Assembly: GCA_037179515.1 (NCBI GenBank)
Contig: JAXCGZ010000085.1
Location: 85,001 to 149,000 of the forward strand
Length of the DNA: 64,000 nt
Source: Halocaridina rubra
Lineage: Eukaryota > Arthropoda > Malacostraca > Decapoda > Atyidae
Direction of reading: 5' to 3'
The notes under the pieces are model-generated. The model saw only the letters and a program-made list of their open reading frames with translations, was not told the DNA's origin and made no database searches. The position numbers and the translations under genes were made by a program. Position 1 is the stretch's first letter. Every line of letters starts with the position of its first letter. This document shows positions 11,850 through 21,677 of this stretch, in pieces.

Positions 11850-13094
11850 GACTAGCAACTAGTCATGGATATCACAGATTTCACTAGGTATATGTTATTT
11901 GCACTGTTTTGTCAATTTTGATTAATACAATATAGGGGCCTTATGGATGGATCACTTCACTTAATTGCAACACTACAACACATAATCACTTAAACAGTCT
12001 TCTATCTTTCTTCCCAACTCTCGTGGGAGAGGGAAGTGAAAACAGAGATTTTGCTCAGGACACAATAATGTGTGTTCAATTAAACAAAAGAACACAGAAG
12101 CACAAAAGACAACACAAAAAACAACAAAACAAGGCAATCTTTCTGTTTCTCTCTTTGGCTCTCGTGAGAGAGGAAGAAAAGAAAACAGATATACTTAGGT
12201 TATATTTCCTTGTGAAAACTTCCCCCTCAGGTCAGGGATGGAGTGGAGGAGGCGAAGTTCACTTCAAGGGTAGGAAGAGGCTTCAGCTACCTATCACAAT
12301 AGATATAAAAACAAATTAGAAGACTGAACACTTTCTATTTTCCTTTTCTTCCCGACTCTTATAAAAGAGAGAGAAGAGCAGGCAAAATTACTTGGGGTAT
12401 ATCACACACACAGTCACTAGTTTTCACTAAAACACAATAATGTGTGTTCAATTAAACAAAACAACACAAAAGCACAAAAAAACAACAAAACAAGGCAATC
12501 TTTCTGTTTTTCTCTTTGGCTCTCGTGAGAGAGGGAGAAAAGAAAACAGATATACTTAGGTTATATTTCCTTGTGGAAACTTCCACCTCAGACAGGGATG
12601 AAGTGGAGGAGGCGAAGTTCACTTCAAGGGTAGGAAGAGGCTTCAACTACCTATCACAATAGATATAAAAACAAATTAGAAACCTGAACACTTTCTATTT
12701 TCCTTTTCTTCCCGACTCTTATAAAAGAGAGAGAAGAGCAGGCAAAATTATTTGAGGTATATCACACACACAGTTACTTGTTTTCACTAAAACAAAAATC
12801 GGGAACACAAAACAAAACAAAAGCAGTCTTTGCTTCTTTTTCTGGCTCTCGTGAGAGAGGAGGAAAAGAGGACAGAGATACTTATGCAGGTCCTATCACT
12901 ACTGGAGCTGGGACCAGACTGTTGTTGGGAGTTAATATGCTGTGATCACGGTGTCCCCTGTGCCAGGTAAGCTGCTGGGTGGAGTCGGCTTCTGCTATTG
13001 GCTGCTGGGTGGAGTCGGCTTCTGCTATTGGCTGCTGGCAGAGTGAGAGAGGAGAGGTCCAACCACTACTGGAACTGGAACTGGACTGTGTGAA
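11850..13094 (-). promoter_or_regulatory. 5' UTR / putative promoter region of inner LINE-alpha with repeated monomers
   Basis: A block of about 360-370 bp starting ACACAATAATGTGTGTTCAA (12060) is repeated from 12432, giving two tandem units; the outer copy has only one (16556-16920). Short perfect or near-perfect palindromes occur at intervals of about 130-200 bp: CTCTCGTGGGAGAG at 12018, CTCTCGTGAGAG at 12159, 12520 and 12846, and CTCTTATAAAAGAG at 12356 and 12716. Promoter function is inference from repeated 5' monomers in other LINEs. Confidence 0.6.
12971..13030. repeat. Two direct copies of a 30-bp unit at the LINE-alpha 5' end
   Basis: A 30-bp unit beginning GCTGCTGGGTGGAGTCGGCT occurs at 12971-13000 and 13001-13030, with the start of a third (GCTGCTGG) after it. 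It lies in the part of the 5' end that the outer copy lacks. Confidence 0.9.
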
Positions 13095-13104
13095 AAGAGT
13101 TAGT
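13095..13104. repeat. Right target-site duplication of inner LINE-alpha
   Basis: AAGAGTTAGT, identical to 6342-6351. Confidence 0.85.
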
Positions 13105-13992
13105 AGTGGAGTTCCACAGGGCTCAGTTGTAGGGCCACTTTTGTTCCTTGTATATGTAAATGACCTTCCAGAGTCTATAAATTCATTCATGAATATGTTT
13201 GCAGATGATGCAAAGATTGTGAAGAAAGTAAAAAACGAGAACAATGGTAGAGAACTTCAGGAGGATCTAAATAGTCTGCATGAGTGGTCAGAAAAGTGGC
13301 TAATGAAATTATATACTTGAAAATGTAAGGTTATGAGAATGGGTACAAGTGCAAGAAGGCCCAAGCTTGACTACTCGGTGGCTGGAGTACAACTTCAAGA
13401 GACAGAAAATGATAGAGATCTAGGAGTAAACATACTGGCCGATTTGTCTCCAGAAATGCATATAAATGGCATAGTAAGGGCAGCATATGCATTCTTATCA
13501 AATGTAAGGGTAGCCTTCAGGCACATGGACAAGGAAATGTTCAGAAATATTTATGTAACCTATGTGAGGCCAAAACTCGAATATGCAGCCCCCTTTTGGA
13601 ATCCACACTTGAAAAAGCACATAGCTAAGCTTGAAAAAGTTCAAAGACATGCCACGAAACTGGTGCCAGAAATGCGCAATCTCAGTTATGATGAGAGGCT
13701 GAGGGAGTTAGACTTACCATCACTCGAAGCTAGAAGAGTGAGGGGGGATATGGTGACAGTCTTTAAATTCCTTCATGGTTATGATAGAGTGGATAGGGAT
13801 CGATATTTTGATATGGCTGGCTCTAGAACTAGAGGTCATAATTTGAAGCTTGGTAAGAAAACTTCTTTGCAGGATGTAAGGAAATACTTTTTCAGTGTAA
13901 GAGTAGTTGATAATTGGAATTGGCTAAGCGAGGAGGTAGTTAATGCTATCTCAATCCATAGTTTTAAGGACAGGTATGATAAGCATCACTAA
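13105..13992 (+). pseudogene. LINE-beta copy 1 RT, second part
   Basis: It continues the RT cut at 6351: [20 protein letters not shown], then the catalytic block NMFADDAKIVKKV, then the thumb and C-terminal region ending FKDRYDKHH before a stop at 13990-13992. An in-frame TGA at 13318 (following LMKLYT, where other copies read LMKFNTSKC) breaks the frame. The C-terminal DLPSLEARRVRGDMVTVFK block is the shared CR1-group C-terminus. A short 3' UTR follows, ending in the AATTAGGTAA tail. Confidence 0.9.
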
Positions 13993-14067
13993 GTATACAA
14001 TGGAACCGATCAGGAGATGGGAAGATACGAGCTTTGGGCTCTTTCCCGTAAACACAATTAGGTAAAT

Positions 14068-14675
14068 ACCACTCTAGCCATTTTTTCCTCTTAATGTTGC
14101 GTGTCTCTTCATGGACATGTTCTTTGACTGCCTGGAGAGTGCGGTAGGAGTCTTCAGTGCGACGTTTCCTGTGCATTTTCCGGATGACGTTGAGCTGGTG
14201 ATTGAGTTCTTTAACTCTGTCACAGTAGTACCATCTGCCCCAATGAGCGGTGTGTTGTTGTTTGCAGAGGGGGATGGAGGAGTTTGCTGCAGCTTGCAGG
14301 GCATTGACTAGCTCGGCCTCTGCTTGGTCGATGTCTTTGGATGGTGTGTAGGCTGAAAACCAATTACTGAGGTGCTCCTGGAATCGGCCCCAGTCGGCCT
14401 TCTTGAAATTCCATCGAGTTGGAGGAGCAGGGATTTGGAAGATTTCAGGAATTGGCAGCGTGAGATGGATCCCATAGTGGTAGCTTGTGACCAGGGGATG
14501 AACTCTCCGTGAGGCGCCCTTTGTATCCTGAGATTTTTAGAGTGTTTTGCTCTGTGCACAGGGTTTCTTGAACCATGATGACATCTATGCTGTCAGCCTT
14601 GGCAATGCCTTCAAGATGTTGTACCTTGTGTCTGAGACCCTGGGCGTTCCAGTGTAGGATCCCGAGATTAGACAT
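14068..14675 (-). pseudogene. Outer LINE-alpha ORF2, endonuclease portion (internally deleted)
   Basis: It starts at the ATG at 14675 with MSNLGILHWNAQGLRHKVQ and continues to ISGYKG. It then jumps directly to sequence equivalent to about 9797 of the inner copy, skipping about 400 bp. The deletion removes the GGDFNAHH and LDLTFVSN endonuclease blocks, so this copy could not encode a nicking enzyme. The region ends at the LINE-beta junction. Confidence 0.8.
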
Positions 14676-14873
14676 CTTGATGATTTAAGGAGATGGAGGT
14701 GGTAGGAGTGGTGGGTTGTTGAGGCTGGTGGTGGGTTCTGGAGACGAGGGCATGGGCGACAACGGAGTGGGCTACTTCGACGACTTGATTGTAGGCATCT
14801 TGAGGAGAGGCTCTAGTTTCGAGGAGTCGGACGGCTGCCTGTATGGCTTGAATATTAATGTTGGTGAGCTCAT

Positions 14874-16198
14874 TTACTGTGAAGAGGGTTTGCTATTGGG
14901 AAGAGGAGGCAAAGGAAGGTGTCTGGATAGGCTGTTGAGGTGTGGGGGTATGGGATTTAAGTCTAGGGTCCCGGGACCTAGTGTGGTGAGCGGGTGTGTG
15001 TGTGGTCTGAGTGTTGCATGTGACTGTATTGTGTGTTTGAGTGTTGCATGGGGTGGAGGTGTTGGTGTGAGCGTTGCATGAGGGGATGGTAGGGTTGTTT
15101 GGGGGGATGGTAGGAGTGTGAGTGTTGTGTGATAGGGTGGATGGAGTTGGTGTAGGGGTGGAAACTGTAGGAGGTGTGATCTGTGTGTTAGGAGCTGTGA
15201 TGGTATTGTGTGGTGGGTTTTGGGTGGGGAGGTTAGGTGTGAGTGGGGCAGGAAGGGGCCTTTGCCAAGGATTGGAGGTGGGGGGATGAGCTGGGGTGAA
15301 GTTGGAGGTGGTGTGATTGGTGACAGGGGCAGAAGGAGGGACTCTTTGAGGAATCCTCGCCTTTCTGGGTAGCGGTTGTTCCATGCGTGATGGTTTCCCT
15401 TACAGTTCGGGCACTTGGCAACTGTTGCTTCATTGGCCTTGAATTTGTTGAGGCAGCGGTCAGTGGAATGTCTCCCACTGCAGATTGCACATCTCTCTGG
15501 GAAATGGCAAGTATTTCTATGGTGCCCAAATCTTTGAAACCAGAAACATCTCAGTGGTTCAGGAGTGTAGTCTATGTTGAATTTGCCCCAGATGCCAAGG
15601 TTTACCTGCGAAGGGGGTGGACCACAGATGTGGACCAGAACTTGTTTTGATGGGACGGTTTGGCCCTCTATTTTGGAGGAGCAACGTGAGGCAGCTGTAA
15701 TATACGTTTGCTTGGTTAGCAGGTCAACTGACCAAGCAACAGGGAAGCCAATGAGGATGTATTTCCTTATTTTTTGGGCAGGGTTCATCTCTGTCAAGTG
15801 AGGTGAGTTGAGGCAGCGGATCTTCTCTGCAGCTTCTGCTGAGGATGGGTGGATGATAAATTCACCCTGTACATTAGGCTTAATTTTGCAGCCAAACTCG
15901 GTGAGTTGGTCTTCCAACTCTCTGATTAGGTCATATGCCTCTTGAGTGGAAGGAGTCTGAGCTTTGAACTTTAATATGGGCTCTCTATCGGTCTTTGAGG
16001 CTGGGAGGGGGGGGGGAACTGGAGCAGCAGCGCTCTAATGGCTGCTGCCAGAGGCCGTCCTTGGTCACAAAATGGAAATAAATGTTTGTTTGTTTGTTTG
16101 TTTGTTTGTCTTCTTTCCCACAACCGTCCACCCCTCTTGAGGGGGGTCGAGTTCCATTCCCCCCTCTGGGGGGGAGCAGAAGAAGCGGCAGAGGACAT
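14874..16198 (-). pseudogene. Outer LINE-alpha ORF1 (gag-like, frameshifted)
   Basis: The ATG at 16198 corresponds to the inner ORF1 start. The conserved core and three CCHC knuckles are legible (first knuckle changed to CFWFQRFGHHRNTC, losing its second Cys; then CAICSGRHSTDRC and CPNCKGNHHAWNNRY). A C-terminal Thr/Pro-rich tail is split between two frames. A piece of about 43 bp with a (TGTT)n run is inserted near the N-terminus (16065-16108) and is absent from the inner copy. Loss of knuckle cysteines and the frame breaks mark it as older decay than the inner copy. Confidence 0.85.
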
Positions 16199-17044
16199 GA
16201 CTAACAACTAGTTATGGATATCACAGATTTCACTAAGTATACATCACTTGCACTGTTTGTCAATTTCGTTTAATAAAATATAGGGGCCTTGTGGCTGGAT
16301 CACTTCACTTAATTGGAACACTACAACACTTTATCACTAAAACAGTCTTCTATCTTTCTTCCCAACTCTCGTGGGAGAGGGGAGTGCAAACAGAAATTAT
16401 GCAACGGATCACTTTGGTTATGAGACACACCACACAGTATGCTCAGCACCACGTGTTTTTTTTTTTCTCTCTCTTCCCAGCTCTCTAAAGAGAGGGAAAA
16501 GCAAACAGAATAAATGCAAGGTTGAAATTTGAACACTTTCTATAGAATTATGGAACACACAATAATGTGTGTTCAACTAAACAAAACAACACAAATGCAC
16601 AAAAAAATAACAAAACAATGCAATTTTTCTGTTTCTCTCTTTGGCTTTCGTGAGAGAGGAAGAAAAGAAAACAGAAATACTTAGGTTGTTTTTTCCTTGT
16701 AGAAACTTCCACCTCAGATCAGGGATGGAGTGGATGAGGAGAAATTCACTTCACTGGTAGGAAGAGGCTTCAACTACCTATCACAAAAGAGATAAAAGCA
16801 AATTAGAAACCTGGACACTTTCTATTTCCCTTTTTCTTCCCAACTCTTATAAAAGAGAGAGAAGAGCAGGCAGAAATATTTGGGGTATATGACACACACA
16901 GTTACTTGTTTTCACTAAAACAAAAACGGGAACACAAAACAAAATAAAAACAATCTTTGCTTCTTTTTCTAGCTCTCGTGAGAGAGGAGGAAAAAAGGAC
17001 AGAGATACTTGGGCAGGTCCTATCACTACTGGAGCTGGAACCAG
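16199..17044 (-). promoter_or_regulatory. 5' UTR of outer LINE-alpha, one monomer
   Basis: It has the same architecture as 11850-12910 but a single ACACAATAATGTGTG unit. The spaced palindromes sit at 16366 (CTCTCGTGGGAGAG), 16481 (CTCTCTAAAGAGAG), 16645 (imperfect), 16844 (CTCTTATAAAAGAG) and 16973 (CTCTCGTGAGAG). On the minus strand the element begins CTGGTTCCAGCTCCAGTAGTG at 17044. Confidence 0.6.
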
Positions 17045-17057
17045 GGACAGAAGCCTT
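17045..17057. repeat. Right target-site duplication of outer LINE-alpha
   Basis: GGACAGAAGCCTT, identical to 2618-2630. Confidence 0.85.
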
Positions 17058-17632
<575 letters not shown>

Positions 17633-17723
17633 GTGATTACCTAATTGTGATTACCTAATTGTGTTTACGGGAAAGAGCCCAAAGCTCGTATCTTCCCGTC
17701 TCCTGATCGGTTCCATTTTATAC

Positions 17724-19112
17724 TTAGTGATACTTATCATACCTGTCCTTAAAACTATGGATAGAGATAGCATTAACTACATCCTCGCTTAGCCAATTCC
17801 AATTATCAACTACTCTAACATTGAAAAAGTATTTCCTTACATCCTGCAAAGAAGTTTTCTTACAAAGCTTCAAACTATGATCTCTAGTTCTAGAGCCAGC
17901 CATATCAAAATATCGATCCCTATCCACTCTATCATAACCATGAAGGAATTTAAAGACTGTCACCATATCCCCCCTCACTCTTCTAGCTTCGAGTGATGGT
18001 AAGTCTAATTCCCTCAGCCTCTCATCATAACTGAGATTGCGTATTTCTGGCACCAGTTTCGTGGCATGTCATTGAACTTTTTCAAGCTTAGCTATGTGCT
18101 TTTTCAAGTGCGGATTCCAAATGGGGGCTGCATATTCGAGTTTTGGCCTCACATAGGTTACATAAATATTTCTGAACATTTCCTTGTCCATGTGCCTGAA
18201 GGCTACCCTTACATTTGATAAGAATGCATATGCTGCCCTTACTATGCCATTTATATGTATTTCTGGAGACAAATCTGCCAGTATGTTTACTCCTAGATCT
18301 CTCTCATTTTCTGTCTCTTGAAGTTGTACTCCAGCCACCGAGTAGTGAAACTTGGGCCTTCTTGCACTTGTACCCATTCTCATTACCTTACATTTTGAAG
18401 TATTGAATTTCATTAGCCACTTTTCTGACCACTCATGCAGATTATTTAGATCCTCCTGAAGTTCTCTACCATTGTTCTCGTTTTTTACTTTCTTCACAAT
18501 CTTTGCATCATCTGCAAACATATTCATGAATGAATTTACAGACTCTGGTAGGTCATTTACATATACAAGGAACAAAAGTGGCCCTAAAACTGAACCCTGT
18601 GGAACTCCACTACTAACTCTTCTCCATTCAGACACTGAGTGTCTTACTCTAACCCTCTGTTCCCTTCCTTCTAAGTAAGTTTTTATCCATTCCAAAACAT
18701 TTCCACCTATTCTAGCCATTGCTTGCAGCTTCCTAATAAGTCTCCCATGTGGAACAGTGTCAAACGCTTTCTGGAAGTCTAGGAAAATGCAATCTGCCCA
18801 GCCCTCTCTTTCCTGTAAGATTCGGCTTACCTCATCATAGAAATCTAATAAGTTTGTTACTGTTGATCTACCTTCTCTGAAGCCATGTTGCCTCACTGAC
18901 AAAAAGTTGAAGGATTCCAAGTGAAGAGACATATGTTTCCTTAGTAGTTTCTCCATAACTTTGCAAACTATGCTGGTCAAGGAAACTGGTCTATAGTTCA
19001 GAGCCGTATCCCTCCTTCCCTTTTTAAAGATAGGTATCACATTTGCTTGTTTCCAGCATCTTGGAATCTCCCCTGACTCCAGTGACTTTTTAAATATGAT
19101 ACTTAGTGCCAC
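17724..19112 (-). pseudogene. LINE-beta copy 2 ORF2, RT and C-terminal domain
   Basis: The RT is well preserved: [60 protein letters not shown] and the catalytic FADDAKIVKK. A C-terminal region with DERLRELDLPSLEARRVRG ends at a stop near 17724. A stop near 18070 (CH* where other copies read QRHATK) splits the frame. The upstream endonuclease is in another frame because one T is missing near 19132. The usual role is target-primed reverse transcription. Confidence 0.9.
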
Positions 19113-20311
19113 TGATACTGAGTTTGCACATTTTTAAGCACATGAGGGGATATGTCATCCGGACCTGTAGCTTTATGAACATCTAAATCCATCAGCGCTT
19201 TGCATACCTCTGTGGCTGTAAGGTTGACGTTCTCTAATACCGGCCCTTGAGCTTCTATCTCTGCAATCTGAGGGGGTGGGGTATTTTCTACTGTAAATAC
19301 TGACTGAAACTCCTTGTTCAATTCTTTGCAGATCTCTTCATCCATCTCAGTGATGCTTCCAGCTGCTCTCTTTAGCCTTAAAACCTGTTCTTTTACCTTA
19401 AGTTTTCCTCTGATAAAGCTGTGGAAAAGCTTGGGATTTTCTTTAGCCTTCCTGGTGATGTCCTTCTCATAGTTTCTCTCTGCCTCTCTCCTTTTACTTA
19501 GGTAGTCATTTCTTGCTCTTTTGTAGGTTTGCCAGGCATTTATGTTTTTTCTCCTCCTATACCTTTTCCAGCATTTGTCTCTCCACTCCTTAGCTCTTTT
19601 ACACCCATTATCGAACCATTTCTCTCTGGCATGAATTACACCTTCTTTGGTGACAGGTATGCAGCAATCTACTATCTTCCCATGTTTCTCACAAAAGATG
19701 TCATACATTTCTTGTACAGATATGTTGTAAAATAAGGTTCTCCAGTCAATAACTGCAAAAAGCTCATTCATTTTGATGTAATCTCCTTTTGGATAGTTCC
19801 TCCTCATGTCTTCAGTGCCTCTACTCTCAGGAAGAATATCTTCAATGATATACTCCATCAACAACACACAGTGGTTACTCTTTCCAATTGGTGGTTCATA
19901 CTCAATTTTTTCAATATCCAACACATTATCTGTGAATACTAGATCAAGTATTGATGGCTCATCCCCACCCCTGGCCCTTGTTGGTTCCATTACATGTTGG
20001 TGTAGGAAATTCCCTTGTACGCAATCTAGGAATCTTGCCCCGAATGAGTCCTCACCACTGTGTGGGTCAAGATTTATCCAATCTATCTCTTTATGATTAA
20101 AGTCTCCCATGATAAAAATCCTACATTTTTTTTCCGGTGCCATGTTAACAACTGAGTTTATGACTTCAACAGTGCCTATATGACTTTCCTCATAAACTTC
20201 AAGCCTATTCTGGTTCCTTGGTGGGTTATATACAACAGTTATTATAATGCTCTCTGACCCAGTATTTATGCAAGAAACAAGGAATTCCTTGAACTCACTT
20301 TCTATAGCCAA
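19103..20311 (-). pseudogene. LINE-beta copy 2 ORF2, endonuclease and linker
   Basis: This open frame gives the APE-like endonuclease C-terminal half and the basic linker: VVYNPPRNQNR, FIMGDFNHKEIDW, LDLVFTDNVLDIEK and the terminal histidine block. The last reads KSNHCVLL, where a catalytic Asp (SDH) is expected. Copy 6 has KCDHC at the same place. Asn for Asp is likely inactivating, by family knowledge. The frame is truncated at the N-terminus by the junction at 20355 and shifted at the C-terminus just before the RT. Confidence 0.87.
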
Positions 20312-20355
20312 GTTTATTTCTTCAACTTGAATCCTTTCACTTATGAGCAGTGCTA

Positions 20356-21298
20356 TCCCTTGTTCCTTGTATATGTAAATGACCTACCAGAGTCTGTAAA
20401 TTCATTCATGAATATGTTTGCAGATGATGCAAAGATTGTGAAGAAAGTAGGAAACGAGAACAATGGTAGAGAAATTCAGGAAGATCTAAATAGTCTGCAT
20501 GAGTGGTCAGAAATGTGGCTAATGAAATTCAATACTTCAAAATGTAAGGTAATGAGAATGGGTACAAGTGCAAGAAAGCCCAAGCTTGACTACTCGGTGG
20601 CTGGAGTACAAGTTGAAGAGACAGAAAATGAGAAAGATCTAGGAGTAAACATACTGGCAGATTTGTCTCCAGAAATACATATAAATGGCATAGTAAGGGC
20701 AGCATATGCATTCTTATCGAATGTAAGGGTAGCCTTCAGGCACATGGACAAAGAAATTTCAGAAATATTTAGGTAACCTATGTGAGGCCAAAACTCGAAT
20801 ATGCAGCCCCCTTTTGGAATCCGCACTTGAAAAAGCACATAGCTAAGCTTGATAAAGTTCAGAGATATGCCACGAAACTGGTGCCAGAAATACGCAATCT
20901 CAGTTATGATGAGAGGTTGAGAGAATTAGACTTACCATCACTCGAAGCTAGAAGATTGAGAGGGGATATGGTGACAGTCTTTAAATTCCTTCATGGTTAT
21001 GATAGAGTGGATAGGGATCGATATTTTGCTATGGCTGGCTCTACAACTAGAGGTCATAGTTTGAAGCTTGGTAAGAAAACTTCTTTGCAGGATGTAAGGA
21101 AATACTTTTTCAGTGTAAGAGTAGTTGATAATTGGAATTGGCTAAGCGAGGAGGTAGTTAATGATATCTCAATCCATAGTTGTAAGGACAGGTATGATAA
21201 GTATCACTAAGTATAAAATGGAACCGATGAGGAGACGGGAAGAAACGAGCTTTGGGCTCTTTCCCGTAAACACAAATAGGTAATTATAATTAGGTAAT
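20356..21298 (+). mobile_element. LINE-beta copy 3, 5'-truncated, head to head with copy 2
   Basis: It starts within RT at LFLVYVNDLPESVNSF and includes FADDAKIVKKVGNEN and the C-terminal domain up to the stop at 21210. It then has a 3' UTR and a tail (AAATAGGTAATTATAATTAGGTAATTAC) that runs into CATA repeats. A small indel near 20757 shifts the frame (KEIS then FR stop). Its 5' boundary is fused to the 5' boundary of copy 2 with no intervening host DNA. Confidence 0.88.
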
Positions 21299-21314
21299 TA
21301 CATACATACATACA

Positions 21315-21383
<69 letters not shown>

Positions 21384-21620
21384 TACATACATACATACAT
21401 ACATACATACATCACATACATACATACATACATACATACATACATACATACATACATACATACATACATACATACATACATACATACATACATACATACA
21501 TACATACATACATACATACATACATACATACATACATACATACATACATACATACATACATACATACATACATACATACATACATACATACATACATACA
21601 TACATACATACATACATACA
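21299..21620. repeat. (CATA)n-(AT)n-(CATA)n compound microsatellite
   Basis: Short CATA, then AT (about 21318-21380), then a long CATA array to 21620 with one TCACATA interruption near 21411. Confidence 0.97.
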
Positions 21621-21650
21621 TTCTTTCCCGTAAACACAATTAGGTAATCA
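21621..21650 (+). mobile_element. Orphan 3' tail of a LINE-beta element
   Basis: TCTTTCCCGTAAACACAATT followed by AGGTAATCA is the last approximately 30 nt of LINE-beta. It is bounded on the left by CATA repeats and on the right directly by the 5'-truncated start of copy 4, in the same orientation. Confidence 0.8.
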
Positions 21651-21677
21651 CCTATCTTCAAAAAGGGAAGGAGGGAT

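Larger units (their letters stand above)
6352..13094 (-). mobile_element. Inner LINE-alpha, apparently full length (6.74 kb)
   Basis: From 5' (13094) to 3' (6352) it holds a long 5' UTR with repeated monomers, ORF1 (11849 to 10286), ORF2 (10350 to 6669), a short 3' UTR, and a CAA/CAAAA-rich 3' tail. The tail appears on the plus strand as TTTGTTTTGTTGTTGTTGG. It is flanked by a 10-bp duplication inside LINE-beta. Its 5' end extends about 180 bp beyond the end of the outer copy. Both ORFs carry frameshifts, so this copy is dead, but its order of parts makes it the reference for the family here. Confidence 0.88.
5500..14067 (+). mobile_element. LINE-beta copy 1, 5'-truncated and itself interrupted
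   Basis: The pieces 5500-6351 and 13105-14067 are consecutive parts of one plus-strand element. The first breaks off in the RT sequence after EWRRVS, and the second resumes at SGVPQGS. Its 3' terminus is TAAACACAATTAGGTAA, the family tail. It begins in the EN-RT linker, so it is strongly 5'-truncated. It entered the outer LINE-alpha with loss of about 21 bp of target (equivalent to 9323-9343 of the inner copy) and without an obvious duplication. There is AGG microhomology at the left joint. Confidence 0.85.
2631..17044 (-). mobile_element. Outer LINE-alpha (I-group-like non-LTR), split in two
   Basis: The element survives as a 3' half (2631-5499) and a 5' half (14068-17044), both on the minus strand. 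Measured against the inner copy at 6352-13094, the 3' half stops at the base equivalent to about 9322 and the 5' half resumes at about 9344. They are therefore two parts of one element, not two insertions. The pair is bounded by a perfect 13-bp duplication. A 5'-truncated LINE-beta sits at the break. The I-group call rests on the gag-like ORF1 with three zinc knuckles plus an ORF2 with RNase H downstream of RT; the clade is inferred without phylogeny. Confidence 0.88.
17633..20355 (-). mobile_element. LINE-beta copy 2, 5'-truncated in the endonuclease
   Basis: The 3' end carries two tail repeats (GTGATTACCTAATT twice on the plus strand) and adjoins the (GTAT)n array. The element runs through the RT into the endonuclease and stops at about 20355, where an oppositely oriented LINE-beta begins. 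Comparison with copy 6 (57198-61032) shows what is missing: the endonuclease N-terminus and ORF1. Confidence 0.88.
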
